From contig DKUR01000115.1 of NCBI GenBank assembly GCA_002490775.1, forward strand, positions 1-47,874: a stretch of DNA of 47,874 nucleotides, given 5' to 3'. A program made the translations under genes and the position numbers. The stretch is from Lachnospiraceae bacterium UBA7199. GTDB lineage: Bacteria > Bacillota > Clostridia > Lachnospirales > Lachnospiraceae. Position 1 is the first letter of the stretch. Each line of letters opens with the position of its first letter. The notes below the pieces were generated by a model. That model did not search any database and was not told where the DNA came from. It worked only from the letters and a program-made list of their open reading frames with translations. Below are positions 17,541-27,381 of this stretch, piece by piece.

Positions 17541-18866
17541 TTATAAGTTTCGTTTGTCAAAATCTTTCATGATTATTCCTTTTTCAACTAATTTCTGTAA
17601 GGTTTTCATAATTCCAAACTTACCATGCTGCCAGGTAAGTCCTCCCTGAAAATATACTGCATAAGGAGGTTTGATCGGTCCATCTGCGCTTAGTTCAATA
17701 GAAGAGCCAGATACGAATGCACCGGCAGCCATAATTACCGGGCTGTCATATCCCGGCATATCCCAAGGCTCCGGTGATACATGTCCATCTACGCCTGCCG
17801 CCTGCTGAATCCCCTGACAAAAAGCAATGACTCCCTCTGGATTTCCAAAGGTAACTGCCTGAATAATATCATGTCTTGATTCTTTTCCATTTGGTACCAC
17901 ATCAAAACCAAGCTTTTCATATAAATTAGCCGCAAAAATGGCAGCTTTCAGCGCATTGGCTGTTACCGCAGGTGCTAAAAAAAGCCCCTGATAAAAAGCG
18001 CCTAGTACCTGTAAAGATGCACCCACTTCCTTTCCAAGCCCTGGCGAGGTTAAACGATAAGCCGCATTTTCAATACATTCCTTTGTTCCTGCAAGATAAC
18101 CGCCTACAGGCGCTAACCCGCCCCCAGGATTTTTGATCAAAGAACCAACCACCAGATCTGCACCCACGTCAGAAGGTTCACGTGTTTCCGTAAATTCTCC
18201 ATAGCAGTTATCTACCATACAAATCACATTTGGATTGCATTTTTTTACAAAAGAAATCAATTGACTAAGTCGGTCTGTTGACAGAGTCGGTCGGGTTTGA
18301 TATCCCTTGGAACGCTGAATGGTAACCATTTTTGTTTTTTGATTGATTGCCTTTTTGATTCCCTCAAAATCAAAATTTCCATCTGGTAAAAGATCCACCT
18401 GCTTATAACTGATGCCATATTCCTTCAATGAACCCTTTGAAGGACGAATTCCAATCACCTCCTCCAAAGTATCATAAGGCTTTCCTACCGGCGAAAGAAG
18501 TTCATCTCCCGGACGCAGATTGCTCATAAGGGCAAGGGCAAGGGCATGGGTGCCGCAGGTAATCTGCGGCCGCACAAGTGCATCCTGGGTATGAAAAATA
18601 TCCGCATAAACCTGTTCTAAGGTTTCCCTCCCCAGATCATTATAACCATAGCCGGTGGTTCCAAGAAGACAGGCTTCACTTACTTTATTTTTCTGCATGG
18701 CCCCAATAACTTTTAACTGATTATATTCAGAAAGTGCATCAATCTCTTCCCAGCGTTCTTTGAGAGAATTCCATATATCCTGTGCATAATCATATACTTG
18801 CCTGCTGATTCCCATAGAAGCATATATTTGCTCTATCTGTTCAGTTTTCCTTTCTATTTCACTCAT
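17541..18866 (-). CDS. Methionine gamma-lyase family protein (PLP-dependent)
   Basis: A 441-residue fold-type I PLP enzyme of the Met_gamma_lyase family (PF06838), older annotations of which read aluminium resistance protein. The cofactor lysine is in SLIKNPGGGLAP (about Lys245), and CMVDNCYGEFTE supplies the PLP-ring aspartate. The N-terminal region GYGYNDLGRETLEQVYADIF is typical. The true substrate is unproven; a Cys/Met C-S lyase activity is the usual guess. It is the last gene after miaA (46-nt gap). Confidence 0.85.
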   Translation of the reverse strand: MSEIERKTEQIEQIYASMGISRQVYDYAQDIWNSLKERWEEIDALSEYNQLKVIGAMQKNKVSEACLLGTTGYGYNDLGRETLEQVYADIFHTQDALVRPQITCGTHALALALMSNLRPGDELLSPVGKPYDTLEEVIGIRPSKGSLKEYGISYKQVDLLPDGNFDFEGIKKAINQKTKMVTIQRSKGYQTRPTLSTDRLSQLISFVKKCNPNVICMVDNCYGEFTETREPSDVGADLVVGSLIKNPGGGLAPVGGYLAGTKECIENAAYRLTSPGLGKEVGASLQVLGAFYQGLFLAPAVTANALKAAIFAANLYEKLGFDVVPNGKESRHDIIQAVTFGNPEGVIAFCQGIQQAAGVDGHVSPEPWDMPGYDSPVIMAAGAFVSGSSIELSADGPIKPPYAVYFQGGLTWQHGKFGIMKTLQKLVEKGIIMKDFDKRNL

Positions 18867-18912
18867 ATTGATTTCCCTTTCCTATTCCTTTAATAATTGT
18901 CATTTCAAGCAG

Positions 18913-19854
18913 TTATAATGCATGAATTTTAGATACCATAAACTCCAGTATTTTCTGATCATCATATTCAAAAGAAGGCTTATCAATCCAGATCACATTC
19001 CGTTCACGCCTAAACCATGTAAGCTGTCTTTTGGCAAAATGCCGGGTATCCCGTTTGATTTTGTAAACTGCATCTTCTAAAGTACATTCCCCATTTAGGT
19101 ATTCTAAAATTTCCTTATACCCCAGTCCCTGCATGGATACCATGTTTTTATGATATCCCATATCCTTTAGGTTTTGCACTTCTTTTACCAGCCCCTGCGT
19201 AAGCATGGCATCCACACGTTCATCAATCTTTTGATACAACAGTTCTCTGTTATCATTTAATACAAAATAGCAGTTCGCATATGCTGCATCCTTTTCCCGT
19301 TCTCTTTGATTATGTTCTGAAATAGGATAGCCATTCAACTCATAAAACTCCAAGGCCCTAATGATGCGCTTCTTATTATTTGGATGAATTTCTTTGGCTG
19401 ATGCCGGATCAATCCGGCAAAGATATGCATGGAGATTTTCCATTCCCTTTTCTTTTGCTTCTCTTTCAAGCCTTGTACGCACGGGAGAATGATCTTCTTC
19501 CTTTGAAAAATCAATGTCATATAAAAGTGCCTGGATATAAAAGCCGGTTCCGCCTACAATGATGGGAATATGTCCTCTTTCATAAATAACATGAAGCGCC
19601 TTTTCTGCCATTTCTTTGAAGCGGCAGACATTAAATTCTTCCTCCGGCATAAGAACATCCACCAAATAATGTGGAATATCCTGCATTTGTTCTTTCGTTA
19701 TTTTAGCAGATCCAATATCCATGTACCGATAAACCTGCATAGAATCTGCCGAAATGATTTCACCATTAATTTTCTTTGCAAGTGCAATTGACAAAGCAGT
19801 TTTTCCTACTGCTGTAGGGCCGGTAAGAATCACCATTTTATTTTTCCGACTCAT
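18913..19854 (-). CDS. miaA: tRNA dimethylallyltransferase MiaA
   Basis: 313 residues. It adds a dimethylallyl group to N6 of A37 in tRNAs reading UNN codons. P-loop GPTAVGKTALS, then ISADSMQVYRYMDIGSAK, IPHYLVD, GGTGFYIQALL and the C-terminal RDTRHFAKRQLTWFRR are all canonical. MiaB, encoded in the same operon (24562-25995), performs the next step at the same base. Confidence 0.95.
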   Translation of the reverse strand: MSRKNKMVILTGPTAVGKTALSIALAKKINGEIISADSMQVYRYMDIGSAKITKEQMQDIPHYLVDVLMPEEEFNVCRFKEMAEKALHVIYERGHIPIIVGGTGFYIQALLYDIDFSKEEDHSPVRTRLEREAKEKGMENLHAYLCRIDPASAKEIHPNNKKRIIRALEFYELNGYPISEHNQREREKDAAYANCYFVLNDNRELLYQKIDERVDAMLTQGLVKEVQNLKDMGYHKNMVSMQGLGYKEILEYLNGECTLEDAVYKIKRDTRHFAKRQLTWFRRERNVIWIDKPSFEYDDQKILEFMVSKIHAL

Positions 19855-19892
19855 GATCCGGTGCCGCCTTTCCCCTTTTAAAAATCTGTAAG

Positions 19893-21821
19893 TTACAAAA
19901 CCCGCTTAAATTTTTTTTCAATTTCATATTTACTCATAGATATAATGGTAGGACGTCCATGAGGGCAATGATAAGGATTTTCAAGGGTGAGAAGCTCATC
20001 AATCAACGCCATGGCTTCTTTTTCGCTTAATTTCTGATTTCCTTTTACTGCCGCCTTGCACGCCATAGAAGCCAGCTTATTTAAGATTACTTCCGGCGTG
20101 CCTTTCATGGGATTTTCCATCAGTTCATCCAAAATCTCAGTAAAAAGCTCCTTTTCATTACATCCATATAAATTAACCGGCATGCTTCTTATGGCATAGG
20201 CGCCTCCGCCAAACTCCTCTATTTCAAATCCAAAGTCTTCAAAATATTTTAAATATTCCCTAAGAACTTCTTCCTCCCTGCCGGTCAAATTAATAATTAC
20301 AGGCGGATTAAGCATCTGGGAAGCAGTATGTTTTTCTTCAAGTTCTTTTACAAGCCGCTCATATTTCACCTTTTCATGCGCGGCATGTTGGTCTATCATA
20401 AACAATTTATCATGAAAAGCAACTAACCAGTAAGTTTCAAAGATCTGTCCCATGATCTTATATTCGTCCTTTGCATCTTTTGTCAGAAAACTTTCTTCAA
20501 AAAGATCGAACTGCTTTGGCCGTTCCACTAAAATATGCTCATCTGCCTTGATGATGTTTGCATGAATTCCTTCATTCCTGTCTGAATTTCCGTCAGTTTT
20601 ATTCCCAATGATTCTATTTTCGCCTATTTTATGCAGGAAATCTTTTACACTAGGTTCTTTAGGCATTTCCTGTCTTGCGGCAGCACTTGCAACGCTCCTT
20701 TGATATTCCATATTTTCTTCCTTAAGCATCATTTGACTGCGCTTAAGTTCAAAAGGCTCAGGCGCTTTTTTATAAACTTCTTTTTCTTCTTTTTCTATTG
20801 TCAGTCTGATATCAGGAATCATCTCAAGTTCTTTTAAATAATTCTGAATCCCCTTAGAAAGTTTCTCATAGATTTCCATTCCCTGAATTAGACGAATTTC
20901 CATTTTCGCAGGATGTACATTTACATCAATCAAATCTGGTGGAATAGAAAAATGAAGCACGCAAAAAGGAAACTTGTGCTGCATAAGATACGTGCGGTAT
21001 CCTTCTTCCACAGCCTTTGTGATAATATCATTTTTTACAAAGCGCCCATTTACAAAATAGGTTTCAAAATTCCGGTTAGAACGATTTAGATCAGGACGTC
21101 CTAAAAAACCGCTTACTTTTATTTCTTTTTCATTGTCAATTTCCATTTCAAAGAAATTCAATGCTTCTGTAACATCTTTACCATATATGCGGTAAATTAC
21201 CTCTTTCAAATTATTATTTCCAGAGGTATGAAACTTTATCTGCCCATTTTGAATAAATTTGATTGCAATATCCGGCCGCGATAAAGCAAGATGTTCCATT
21301 AAATCAGAAACATAGCCTCCTTCCGTCTGAGGCTGTTTTAGAAATTTCTTTCGAACAGGCGTATTAAAAAAAAGATTCCGTACAAGAAAAGTAGTTCCAT
21401 TGGGAGCACCAATTTCTTCTAATTCTTCTTCCTTTCCTCCTGCAATGGCATAACGGATCCCGGTAAGGTCTTCTTTTGTTTTAGTGATAACCTCCATTTG
21501 AGAAACTGCAGAGATACTGGATAACGCTTCCCCCCTAAACCCTAAGCTGGACACGAAATCCAAATCCTCAATGGATGTAATTTTACTGGTTGCATGTCTT
21601 AAAAAAGCTTTTTTTACCTGATCCTTTTCAATACCGCAGCCATTATCAGTAACGCGGATGAAAGAAATTCCTCCATCCTTAATTTCCACTGTAATGGCGC
21701 CTGCCTCTGCATCAATTGCATTTTCGGTCAATTCCTTAACCACGCTTAAAGGACGTTCTACCACTTCCCCCGCAGCAATCTTATCAATTGTACTTTGATT
21801 TAACAAATTAATTACAGGCAT
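19893..21821 (-). CDS. mutL: DNA mismatch repair protein MutL
   Basis: 642 residues. The N-terminal GHKL ATPase has KIAAGEV, ELTENAIDAEAG, DNGCGI and GFRGEALSSIS. The C-terminal domain carries the endonuclease signature DQHAAHEKVKYERL and the zinc-site CPHGRP near the end. So this is a latent-endonuclease MutL, as expected in a lineage without MutH. It follows mutS after 44 nt; a small hairpin sits in the gap (21836-21850). Confidence 0.95.
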   Translation of the reverse strand: MPVINLLNQSTIDKIAAGEVVERPLSVVKELTENAIDAEAGAITVEIKDGGISFIRVTDNGCGIEKDQVKKAFLRHATSKITSIEDLDFVSSLGFRGEALSSISAVSQMEVITKTKEDLTGIRYAIAGGKEEELEEIGAPNGTTFLVRNLFFNTPVRKKFLKQPQTEGGYVSDLMEHLALSRPDIAIKFIQNGQIKFHTSGNNNLKEVIYRIYGKDVTEALNFFEMEIDNEKEIKVSGFLGRPDLNRSNRNFETYFVNGRFVKNDIITKAVEEGYRTYLMQHKFPFCVLHFSIPPDLIDVNVHPAKMEIRLIQGMEIYEKLSKGIQNYLKELEMIPDIRLTIEKEEKEVYKKAPEPFELKRSQMMLKEENMEYQRSVASAAARQEMPKEPSVKDFLHKIGENRIIGNKTDGNSDRNEGIHANIIKADEHILVERPKQFDLFEESFLTKDAKDEYKIMGQIFETYWLVAFHDKLFMIDQHAAHEKVKYERLVKELEEKHTASQMLNPPVIINLTGREEEVLREYLKYFEDFGFEIEEFGGGAYAIRSMPVNLYGCNEKELFTEILDELMENPMKGTPEVILNKLASMACKAAVKGNQKLSEKEAMALIDELLTLENPYHCPHGRPTIISMSKYEIEKKFKRVL

Positions 21822-21835
21822 AATTCCTCACAATC

Positions 21836-21850
21836 TGCCGCTTTGCGGCA
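21836..21850. repeat. Short GC-rich hairpin between mutS and mutL
   Basis: TGCCGC, loop TTT, GCGGCA: a 6-bp perfect stem with the same GCTTTGC-type apex as the dispersed repeats at 779-820 and 3517-3557, but without their flanks. It has no U-run, so it is not a terminator. It could be an mRNA-processing or stabilising hairpin. Confidence 0.4.
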
Positions 21851-21865
21851 AAATAATATGTTTTG

Positions 21866-24514
21866 TTATCCCCATCTGTTTTTCAGTTTATTCTGAAGCC
21901 TGTAAAGGGTATTTAATGCATCCAGAGGGGTTAACGTAGTAACATCAATCTCTTTCAGTTCATTGAGAACATCCTCATCCTTAACTGTATCAAATAAGGA
22001 CATTTGACTTAAATCAACTTCATCATATTTTACTGCTTTATGCTTGGTATCCTTTTGATTTACCGTAATACTTTGCACTTTTTCAAGGATATCATTGTCA
22101 CAAAGCTGTGCAACGATCTCTTTTGCCCTGTCTATCACCATATCAGGAACTCCAGCCAGCTTTGCTACCTGAATACCATAGCTTTTATCTGCACCGCCTT
22201 TAATAATCTTTCTTAAAAAGACAATATCATCTCCTTTTTCCTTGACAGCAATACAATAATTATTTACATTATTCATTTTCCCTTCCAGCTCAGTAAGCTC
22301 ATGGTAATGGGTTGCAAATAAGGTTTTTGCTCCCAGCAGCTTTTTGTTGCTGATATGCTCAATTACCGCCCATGCAATACTAAGGCCGTCAAAGGTAGAA
22401 GTCCCCCTGCCAATTTCATCCAATATCAAAAGGCTGTTTACTGTAGCATTGCGGAGAATATTGGCCACTTCATTCATTTCTACCATAAAAGTGCTTTGGC
22501 CGCTTGCCAGATCATCTGATGCCCCCACCCGGGTGAATATTCTGTCCACCAAGCCGATATTCGCACTTGCTGCCGGTACGAAACAGCCAATCTGCGCCAT
22601 CAGCACAATCAAAGCTGCCTGCCGCATATAGGTTGACTTTCCTGCCATATTAGGTCCTGTGATAATGGAAACACAGTATTTATTATTATCTAAATAGGTA
22701 TCATTGGAGATAAACATCTCGTCAGAGATCATCTGTTCCACTACCGGATGCCTGCCGCCTTTAATATCAATAACTCCCTTTTCATTAATGGCTGGTCTTA
22801 CATAATGATTCCGTTCCGCTACAAAAGAAAAGGATGCCAGCACATCCAGCTTTGCCACCGCTTTAGCTGTCCGTTGAATTCGCTCCATTTCTCCTGCAAT
22901 TGCATCTCTTAACTGGCAGAACATATCATACTCCAGGGAAAAAAGCTTGTCTTCGGCATTTAGAATCATATCTTCCAATTCCTTTAAACGGGCGTTCGTA
23001 TAACGTTCTGCATTGGCAAGGGTTTGTTTACGGATATAGTCATCAGGAACCATAGATTGATAGGAATTGGTCACTTCATAATAATAACCAAACACTTTAT
23101 TGTATTTAATTTTCAGATTTTTGATTCCGGTTCGTTCCCTGTCTTCTTCCTCCAGCTTTGCCAGCCAGTCCTTTCCTTCCGTTTTGGCATGCCGCAGCTT
23201 ATCAATGGTTTCATCAAATCCAGTTTTAATAATGCCGCCTTCTTTAATGGCAACAGGCGGATCTTCCTCAATGGCATTTTCAATCAGGGTGCAGATATCA
23301 TCAAAAGCGTCAATTTCGCCATCAATTTCACTTAAAAGCGCATCCTGAAAATCCCCCAGCAGCGTTTTGATATGGGGAAGCATTTTTAGAGAATTTCTAA
23401 AGGCAATCAAATCTCTTGGGTTGGCAGAACGATAACTTACCTTTCCAAGCAGTCTCTCCAAATCATAAATGGGATTTAAATATTCTCTGATTTCATCACG
23501 TTCGATCGCTTGTTTTGACAAGGCTTCCACACTATTTAAACGCATTTCAATCTTACTTTTGTCAATCAAAGGCTGCTCCACAAACTGCCGCAGCGTCCTT
23601 GCCCCCATCGCCGTCTTTGTTTTATCCAACACCCATAAAAGAGAACCTCTTTTCTGCTTTTCACGCAGTGTTTCCGTCAGTTCAAGATTTCTCCTGGTTG
23701 AACTGTCAAGAAGCATATATTTACTGGTTAAATAAGGATATAAATGGGTAATATGCTCCAGAGAAGTCTTTTGGGTATCGGAAAGATACTGCATCAGGCC
23801 TCCTGCCGCAATTAATCCTGAAGGAAAATCTTCAATTCCCATACCCATAAGGGTGGTAACATGAAAATGCTTTAATAAACTTTTTCTTCCTCTTTCCTCA
23901 TCAAAGAAATGAGGTTCTAAAGGGTATATGGCAACATGCATTCTGCCCTTTAAGTCCTCAATATCAATACCGCTTAGCAAAAAAGCATCATTGCAAATAA
24001 TTTCACTGGGAGAATATTTATTGATTTCATCTAACAGTTTTCTGTTATCTTCTACTTCTGTCAGGTAATAATCTCCCGTGGTGACATCTGCAATGGATAT
24101 GCCGGTTTTTCCCTGAAAATAGGCAATACACATAATAAAATTATTGCGCCCTTCATCAATTGCCTGAAAATTTGTATTTGTGCCTGGAGTGACAATTCTG
24201 ACCACTTCTCTTTTCACAAGCCCTTTGGCAAGCTTGGGATCTTCTACCTGTTCGCAGATCGCCACCTTATAGCCTTTGGCAACTAATTTATTTAAATAAC
24301 CGTCTACTGCATGAAAGGGAACTCCGCACATAGGTGCACGTTCCTCAAGCCCGCAGCTTTTTCCGGTAAGAGTAATTTCAAGTTCCTTAGATGCAGTAAG
24401 CGCATCCTCAAAAAACATTTCATAAAAATCTCCCAGCCGGTAAAAAAGAATACAATCCGGGTATTCCTCTTTTGTTTCCAGGTATTTTTGCATCATTGGT
24501 GTTACTTCTGCCAT
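21866..24514 (-). CDS. mutS: DNA mismatch repair protein MutS
   Basis: 882 residues. The mismatch-recognition domain at the N-terminus has the GDFYEMFFEDA Phe-X-Glu motif. ATPase motifs near the C-terminus are GPNMAGKSTYMRQ (Walker A), LLILDEIGRGTSTFDGLSIAWA (Walker B and signature, read in parts) and ATHYHEL. Full length for the MutS1 family. It follows miaB by 47 nt and precedes mutL. Confidence 0.96.
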   Translation of the reverse strand: MAEVTPMMQKYLETKEEYPDCILFYRLGDFYEMFFEDALTASKELEITLTGKSCGLEERAPMCGVPFHAVDGYLNKLVAKGYKVAICEQVEDPKLAKGLVKREVVRIVTPGTNTNFQAIDEGRNNFIMCIAYFQGKTGISIADVTTGDYYLTEVEDNRKLLDEINKYSPSEIICNDAFLLSGIDIEDLKGRMHVAIYPLEPHFFDEERGRKSLLKHFHVTTLMGMGIEDFPSGLIAAGGLMQYLSDTQKTSLEHITHLYPYLTSKYMLLDSSTRRNLELTETLREKQKRGSLLWVLDKTKTAMGARTLRQFVEQPLIDKSKIEMRLNSVEALSKQAIERDEIREYLNPIYDLERLLGKVSYRSANPRDLIAFRNSLKMLPHIKTLLGDFQDALLSEIDGEIDAFDDICTLIENAIEEDPPVAIKEGGIIKTGFDETIDKLRHAKTEGKDWLAKLEEEDRERTGIKNLKIKYNKVFGYYYEVTNSYQSMVPDDYIRKQTLANAERYTNARLKELEDMILNAEDKLFSLEYDMFCQLRDAIAGEMERIQRTAKAVAKLDVLASFSFVAERNHYVRPAINEKGVIDIKGGRHPVVEQMISDEMFISNDTYLDNNKYCVSIITGPNMAGKSTYMRQAALIVLMAQIGCFVPAASANIGLVDRIFTRVGASDDLASGQSTFMVEMNEVANILRNATVNSLLILDEIGRGTSTFDGLSIAWAVIEHISNKKLLGAKTLFATHYHELTELEGKMNNVNNYCIAVKEKGDDIVFLRKIIKGGADKSYGIQVAKLAGVPDMVIDRAKEIVAQLCDNDILEKVQSITVNQKDTKHKAVKYDEVDLSQMSLFDTVKDEDVLNELKEIDVTTLTPLDALNTLYRLQNKLKNRWG

Positions 24515-24561
24515 TTTTATCCCTATGCCTTTCCATTAACCTTAGCAGTGTTTATATCCGC

Positions 24562-25995
24562 TTATATTTCTCCAAAGTAATAAAAACCGCGGCATTCCTT
24601 TAAATACACCGGCACGATCTGCCCAATCAGCGATTTATCCCCAGCAAAATGCACGATGGTATTATTGGAAAGCCTTCCTGTAAGCAAACGATCATCATGC
24701 TCATTTACTTCCTCCACAAGTGCCTCTAATGTCTGCCCGGAAAGTTTGTTTACCTGCTCCCGTGCAGTATCCTGTACTACCTTTAAAACCCGGTCAAAGC
24801 CTTCCTTAACTACAGCTTCTGGTACTTGATTTTCCATTGCCGCTGCAGGAGTTCCGGTACGCTTGGAATAAATAAAAGTAAAGGCATTGTCATATTTTAC
24901 TTTTTTTATCACATCAATGGTTTCGTCCACATCACAGGGCTCTTCGCCGGGAAAACCTACTATAATATCGGTGGTAATTGAAATATCAGGTATTTCTTTT
25001 CTTATTTTTTCAGTTAATGCCAGGTATTGTTCTTTTGTATATCGTCTGTTCATAGCCTGCAGGATTCTTGTTGATCCGGACTGCAAAGGCAGATGCAGGT
25101 GTCTGCAGATTTTTTTAGATTCCTTCATTACCTGAATCAGTTCATCTGAAAGATCCTTGGGATGGGATGTCATAAAGCGAATGCGCTTTAATCCTTTAAT
25201 TTTTTCCACTTCCCTAAGAAGTTGTGCAAAACTCATGGTCTCTTCTAAGTTTTTTCCATAAGAGTTTACATTCTGCCCCAGAAGCATGACTTCTACTACA
25301 CCATCCTGAACAAGTGCTTCTATTTCCCGGATAATATCCTTTGGGTTACGGCTCCGTTCCCTCCCGCGTACATAAGGAACAATACAATAACTGCAGAAAT
25401 TATTACAGCCAAACATAATATTAATCCCTGATTTAAAGGAATATTTTCGTTCTATTGGCAGATCCTCCACAATTTTATCTGTATCTTTCCAGATATCGAT
25501 TACCATGTCGTCAGATTCAAACATCTGTACCAAAAGCTCGGCAAACTTATAAATGTTGTGGGTTCCAAAAATGAGATCAACAAACCCATAGCTTTTCCTG
25601 ATCTTTTCTATCACAGATGGCTCCTGCATCATACAGCCGCAAAGAGCAATTTTCTTGTGAGGCATTTGTTTCTTTAAGCTGTTCAAATGTCCTAACCGTC
25701 CGTAGACACGCTGGTTAGCATTGTCGCGTACCGTACAGGTATTATAGATAACAAAATCAGCACCTTCATCTTCAATCAGCAGATAGCCCGCCTTTTCTAA
25801 AATACCAGCCAGTTTTTCCGAATCTCTGGCATTCATCTGACAGCCAAAGGTTGTTACACAGCAGGTCGGTGTACGCCCCAGTTCTTCCTTTAGCCGCTGC
25901 ACATGTATACCTGCCTTCTCAATATAAGCAATCTGCTTTTGCGTCTCTGTTATATCCTTTATTTCATTTGTCCTTATCTGATCTTTTTGTTCCAT
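24562..25995 (-). CDS. miaB: tRNA-2-methylthio-N6-dimethylallyladenosine synthase MiaB
   Basis: A radical-SAM methylthiotransferase that converts i6A37 to ms2i6A37. Order: MTTase N-domain with cluster cysteines in TFGCQMNARDSEK, YNTCTVRDNA and CGCMMQ; radical-SAM CNNFCSYC (CxxxCxxC); C-terminal TRAM domain. The ATG at 25995 (MEQKDQIR, 477 aa) is preferred. A GTG at 26019 in frame would overlap the upstream gene by 14 nt. It works with MiaA from the same operon. Confidence 0.94.
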   Translation of the reverse strand: MEQKDQIRTNEIKDITETQKQIAYIEKAGIHVQRLKEELGRTPTCCVTTFGCQMNARDSEKLAGILEKAGYLLIEDEGADFVIYNTCTVRDNANQRVYGRLGHLNSLKKQMPHKKIALCGCMMQEPSVIEKIRKSYGFVDLIFGTHNIYKFAELLVQMFESDDMVIDIWKDTDKIVEDLPIERKYSFKSGINIMFGCNNFCSYCIVPYVRGRERSRNPKDIIREIEALVQDGVVEVMLLGQNVNSYGKNLEETMSFAQLLREVEKIKGLKRIRFMTSHPKDLSDELIQVMKESKKICRHLHLPLQSGSTRILQAMNRRYTKEQYLALTEKIRKEIPDISITTDIIVGFPGEEPCDVDETIDVIKKVKYDNAFTFIYSKRTGTPAAAMENQVPEAVVKEGFDRVLKVVQDTAREQVNKLSGQTLEALVEEVNEHDDRLLTGRLSNNTIVHFAGDKSLIGQIVPVYLKECRGFYYFGEI

Positions 25996-26005
25996 GTTAT
26001 TCCAT

Positions 26006-26761
26006 TTATTCCTTTTCACTATATTCCTGTACGCAATAGGTATAGGCTCTTCCCTGTTTTCCGGTTCTCCTTATCCTATCAAGGTAATGAAGAATATGAA
26101 TCACCGTCTGCGCTTGTTCTTTTCGGATTTTTACTGCTTTTGCAAACTCCTGTACCGTAAAAGGCTCCTTAAGTTCATAGGGAATTAGCTGCATATAATC
26201 TTCTAACCGATCAAATCTTATTTCCTCAATGAAAGCAACCGGAATTCTGTCATACCGTACCGAACCTCTTTTTCTATCCCGGCTCCAGCCATTTAGCAGA
26301 CGGTATTCCTCCACATCAAGTATTGGAAAACACAAACGCAAATTCTTATCCGTCAAAAAACTCTTAATTTTATACAATTCATAAAAGGCTCTGTAAATAT
26401 TTCCCTTTACAGGACTTTTCCGAAGTGCAGAGCATTCGCCTGATTCTTCATCAATCCATCCCAGCCATTTTGTCCGGGGAATCGGGTGTACAATTGTAAC
26501 AGGATACTTGGGCAGGAAAGCTTTTAGCTTTTCTCTCATTTTATCAAAACCAGCAGTTTGAATTTCAATAATTTCTGTTCCCGTAAAAATATCTGCAATA
26601 TATCCTTCAATCATAATCTCCTGCATTTCTTTTGCCGGTGCGTAGTAATCCTTTAGAATCCCATGAACGGTTTTTTCCTTAAGAGTTCCGATTCCATTTC
26701 TTTTTTTCTGGGATAATATATAATTTTCTTTTACTTCTTCAAAACGTCTTTCATCTATCAT
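26006..26761 (-). CDS. Conserved-looking protein of unknown function in the miaB-mutS operon
   Basis: 251 residues, not recognised with certainty. The first half contains GYIADIFTGTEIIEIQTAGF, an Asp...Glu-X-Gln arrangement on predicted beta strands that resembles a PD-(D/E)XK nuclease core. It is followed by TIVHPIPRTKWLGWIDEESGE. The last ~80 residues look like a winged helix (EPFTVQEFAKAVKIRKEQAQTVIHILHYLD, in parts). It sits 10 nt before miaB and 9 nt after the gtrA-like gene, so it is co-transcribed with mismatch repair and tRNA-modification genes. A nucleic-acid role is inference only. Confidence 0.6.
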   Translation of the reverse strand: MIDERRFEEVKENYILSQKKRNGIGTLKEKTVHGILKDYYAPAKEMQEIMIEGYIADIFTGTEIIEIQTAGFDKMREKLKAFLPKYPVTIVHPIPRTKWLGWIDEESGECSALRKSPVKGNIYRAFYELYKIKSFLTDKNLRLCFPILDVEEYRLLNGWSRDRKRGSVRYDRIPVAFIEEIRFDRLEDYMQLIPYELKEPFTVQEFAKAVKIRKEQAQTVIHILHYLDRIRRTGKQGRAYTYCVQEYSEKE

Positions 26762-26770
26762 ATTAACTAG

Positions 26771-27196
26771 TTATTTTCGTTCCAAAAACAGTTTTCTGGA
26801 AATGAAATTATATACCATAACAATACCGGTAGCAATAATGGCCGCAATAGATACCATAAGTTTATCAGAAATCATATTTTTAAGTGCCTGCGAATGTACA
26901 TAGATTCCGTCGATGCAGACAAACATAACAATTTCATTAATAACAAGCCCAATTGCTGACAGAATAAGAAATACCGTAAATTCTTTCTTTTGATCCATTT
27001 TCTTTTTCTGGGTAAATACAAATTTAATGCTTAAAATATAATTGACTACGGCAGAAACCACAAATCCAATAAACTTAGAGATTGAATAATGAACGCCTAC
27101 AATGTTCGCCAGTCCGGTAGTAAGCCCAAAATCAATTAAAAAGCAAAAAAAGCCCACCACTCCAAACTTTAAAATCTGGTTAATTAAATTCTTCAT
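26771..27196 (-). CDS. GtrA-like family membrane protein
   Basis: 141 residues with four hydrophobic helices and FGVVGFFCFLIDFGLTTGL / KFIGFVVSAVVNYILSIKFVF, characteristic of GtrA/DPMS3-like small membrane proteins. GtrA proteins are thought to move or position polyprenyl-linked sugars for cell-surface glycosylation. No glycosyltransferase is adjacent. It is probably the first gene of the operon running to 17541. Confidence 0.88.
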   Translation of the reverse strand: MKNLINQILKFGVVGFFCFLIDFGLTTGLANIVGVHYSISKFIGFVVSAVVNYILSIKFVFTQKKKMDQKKEFTVFLILSAIGLVINEIVMFVCIDGIYVHSQALKNMISDKLMVSIAAIIATGIVMVYNFISRKLFLERK

Positions 27197-27287
27197 TTTA
27201 TTCCCATGCCTTCCTGCATATTGAATGTACTTCTGATTTGCAGGACATCCTTCAACAACTATAGTACTTCACTGTGTCCTTATATTA

Positions 27288-27330
27288 CAAAAAAGAATGC
27301 CATGCGTAAATTATTATAACATGACATTCT
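27288..27330 (-). terminator. Rho-independent terminator after the sigma-factor operon
   Basis: On the minus strand an 11-bp stem (AGAATGTCATG / CATGGCATTCT, one G-T pair) with a 15-nt AT-rich loop is followed by TTTTTTG. It lies about 50 nt past the stop at 27382 and insulates the gtrA-like operon from the sigma-factor operon. Confidence 0.75.
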
Positions 27331-27381
27331 GATTTTGAGATATTAAATTTTTATTCTGTTTTTATTTTTCTTATATTTCTT

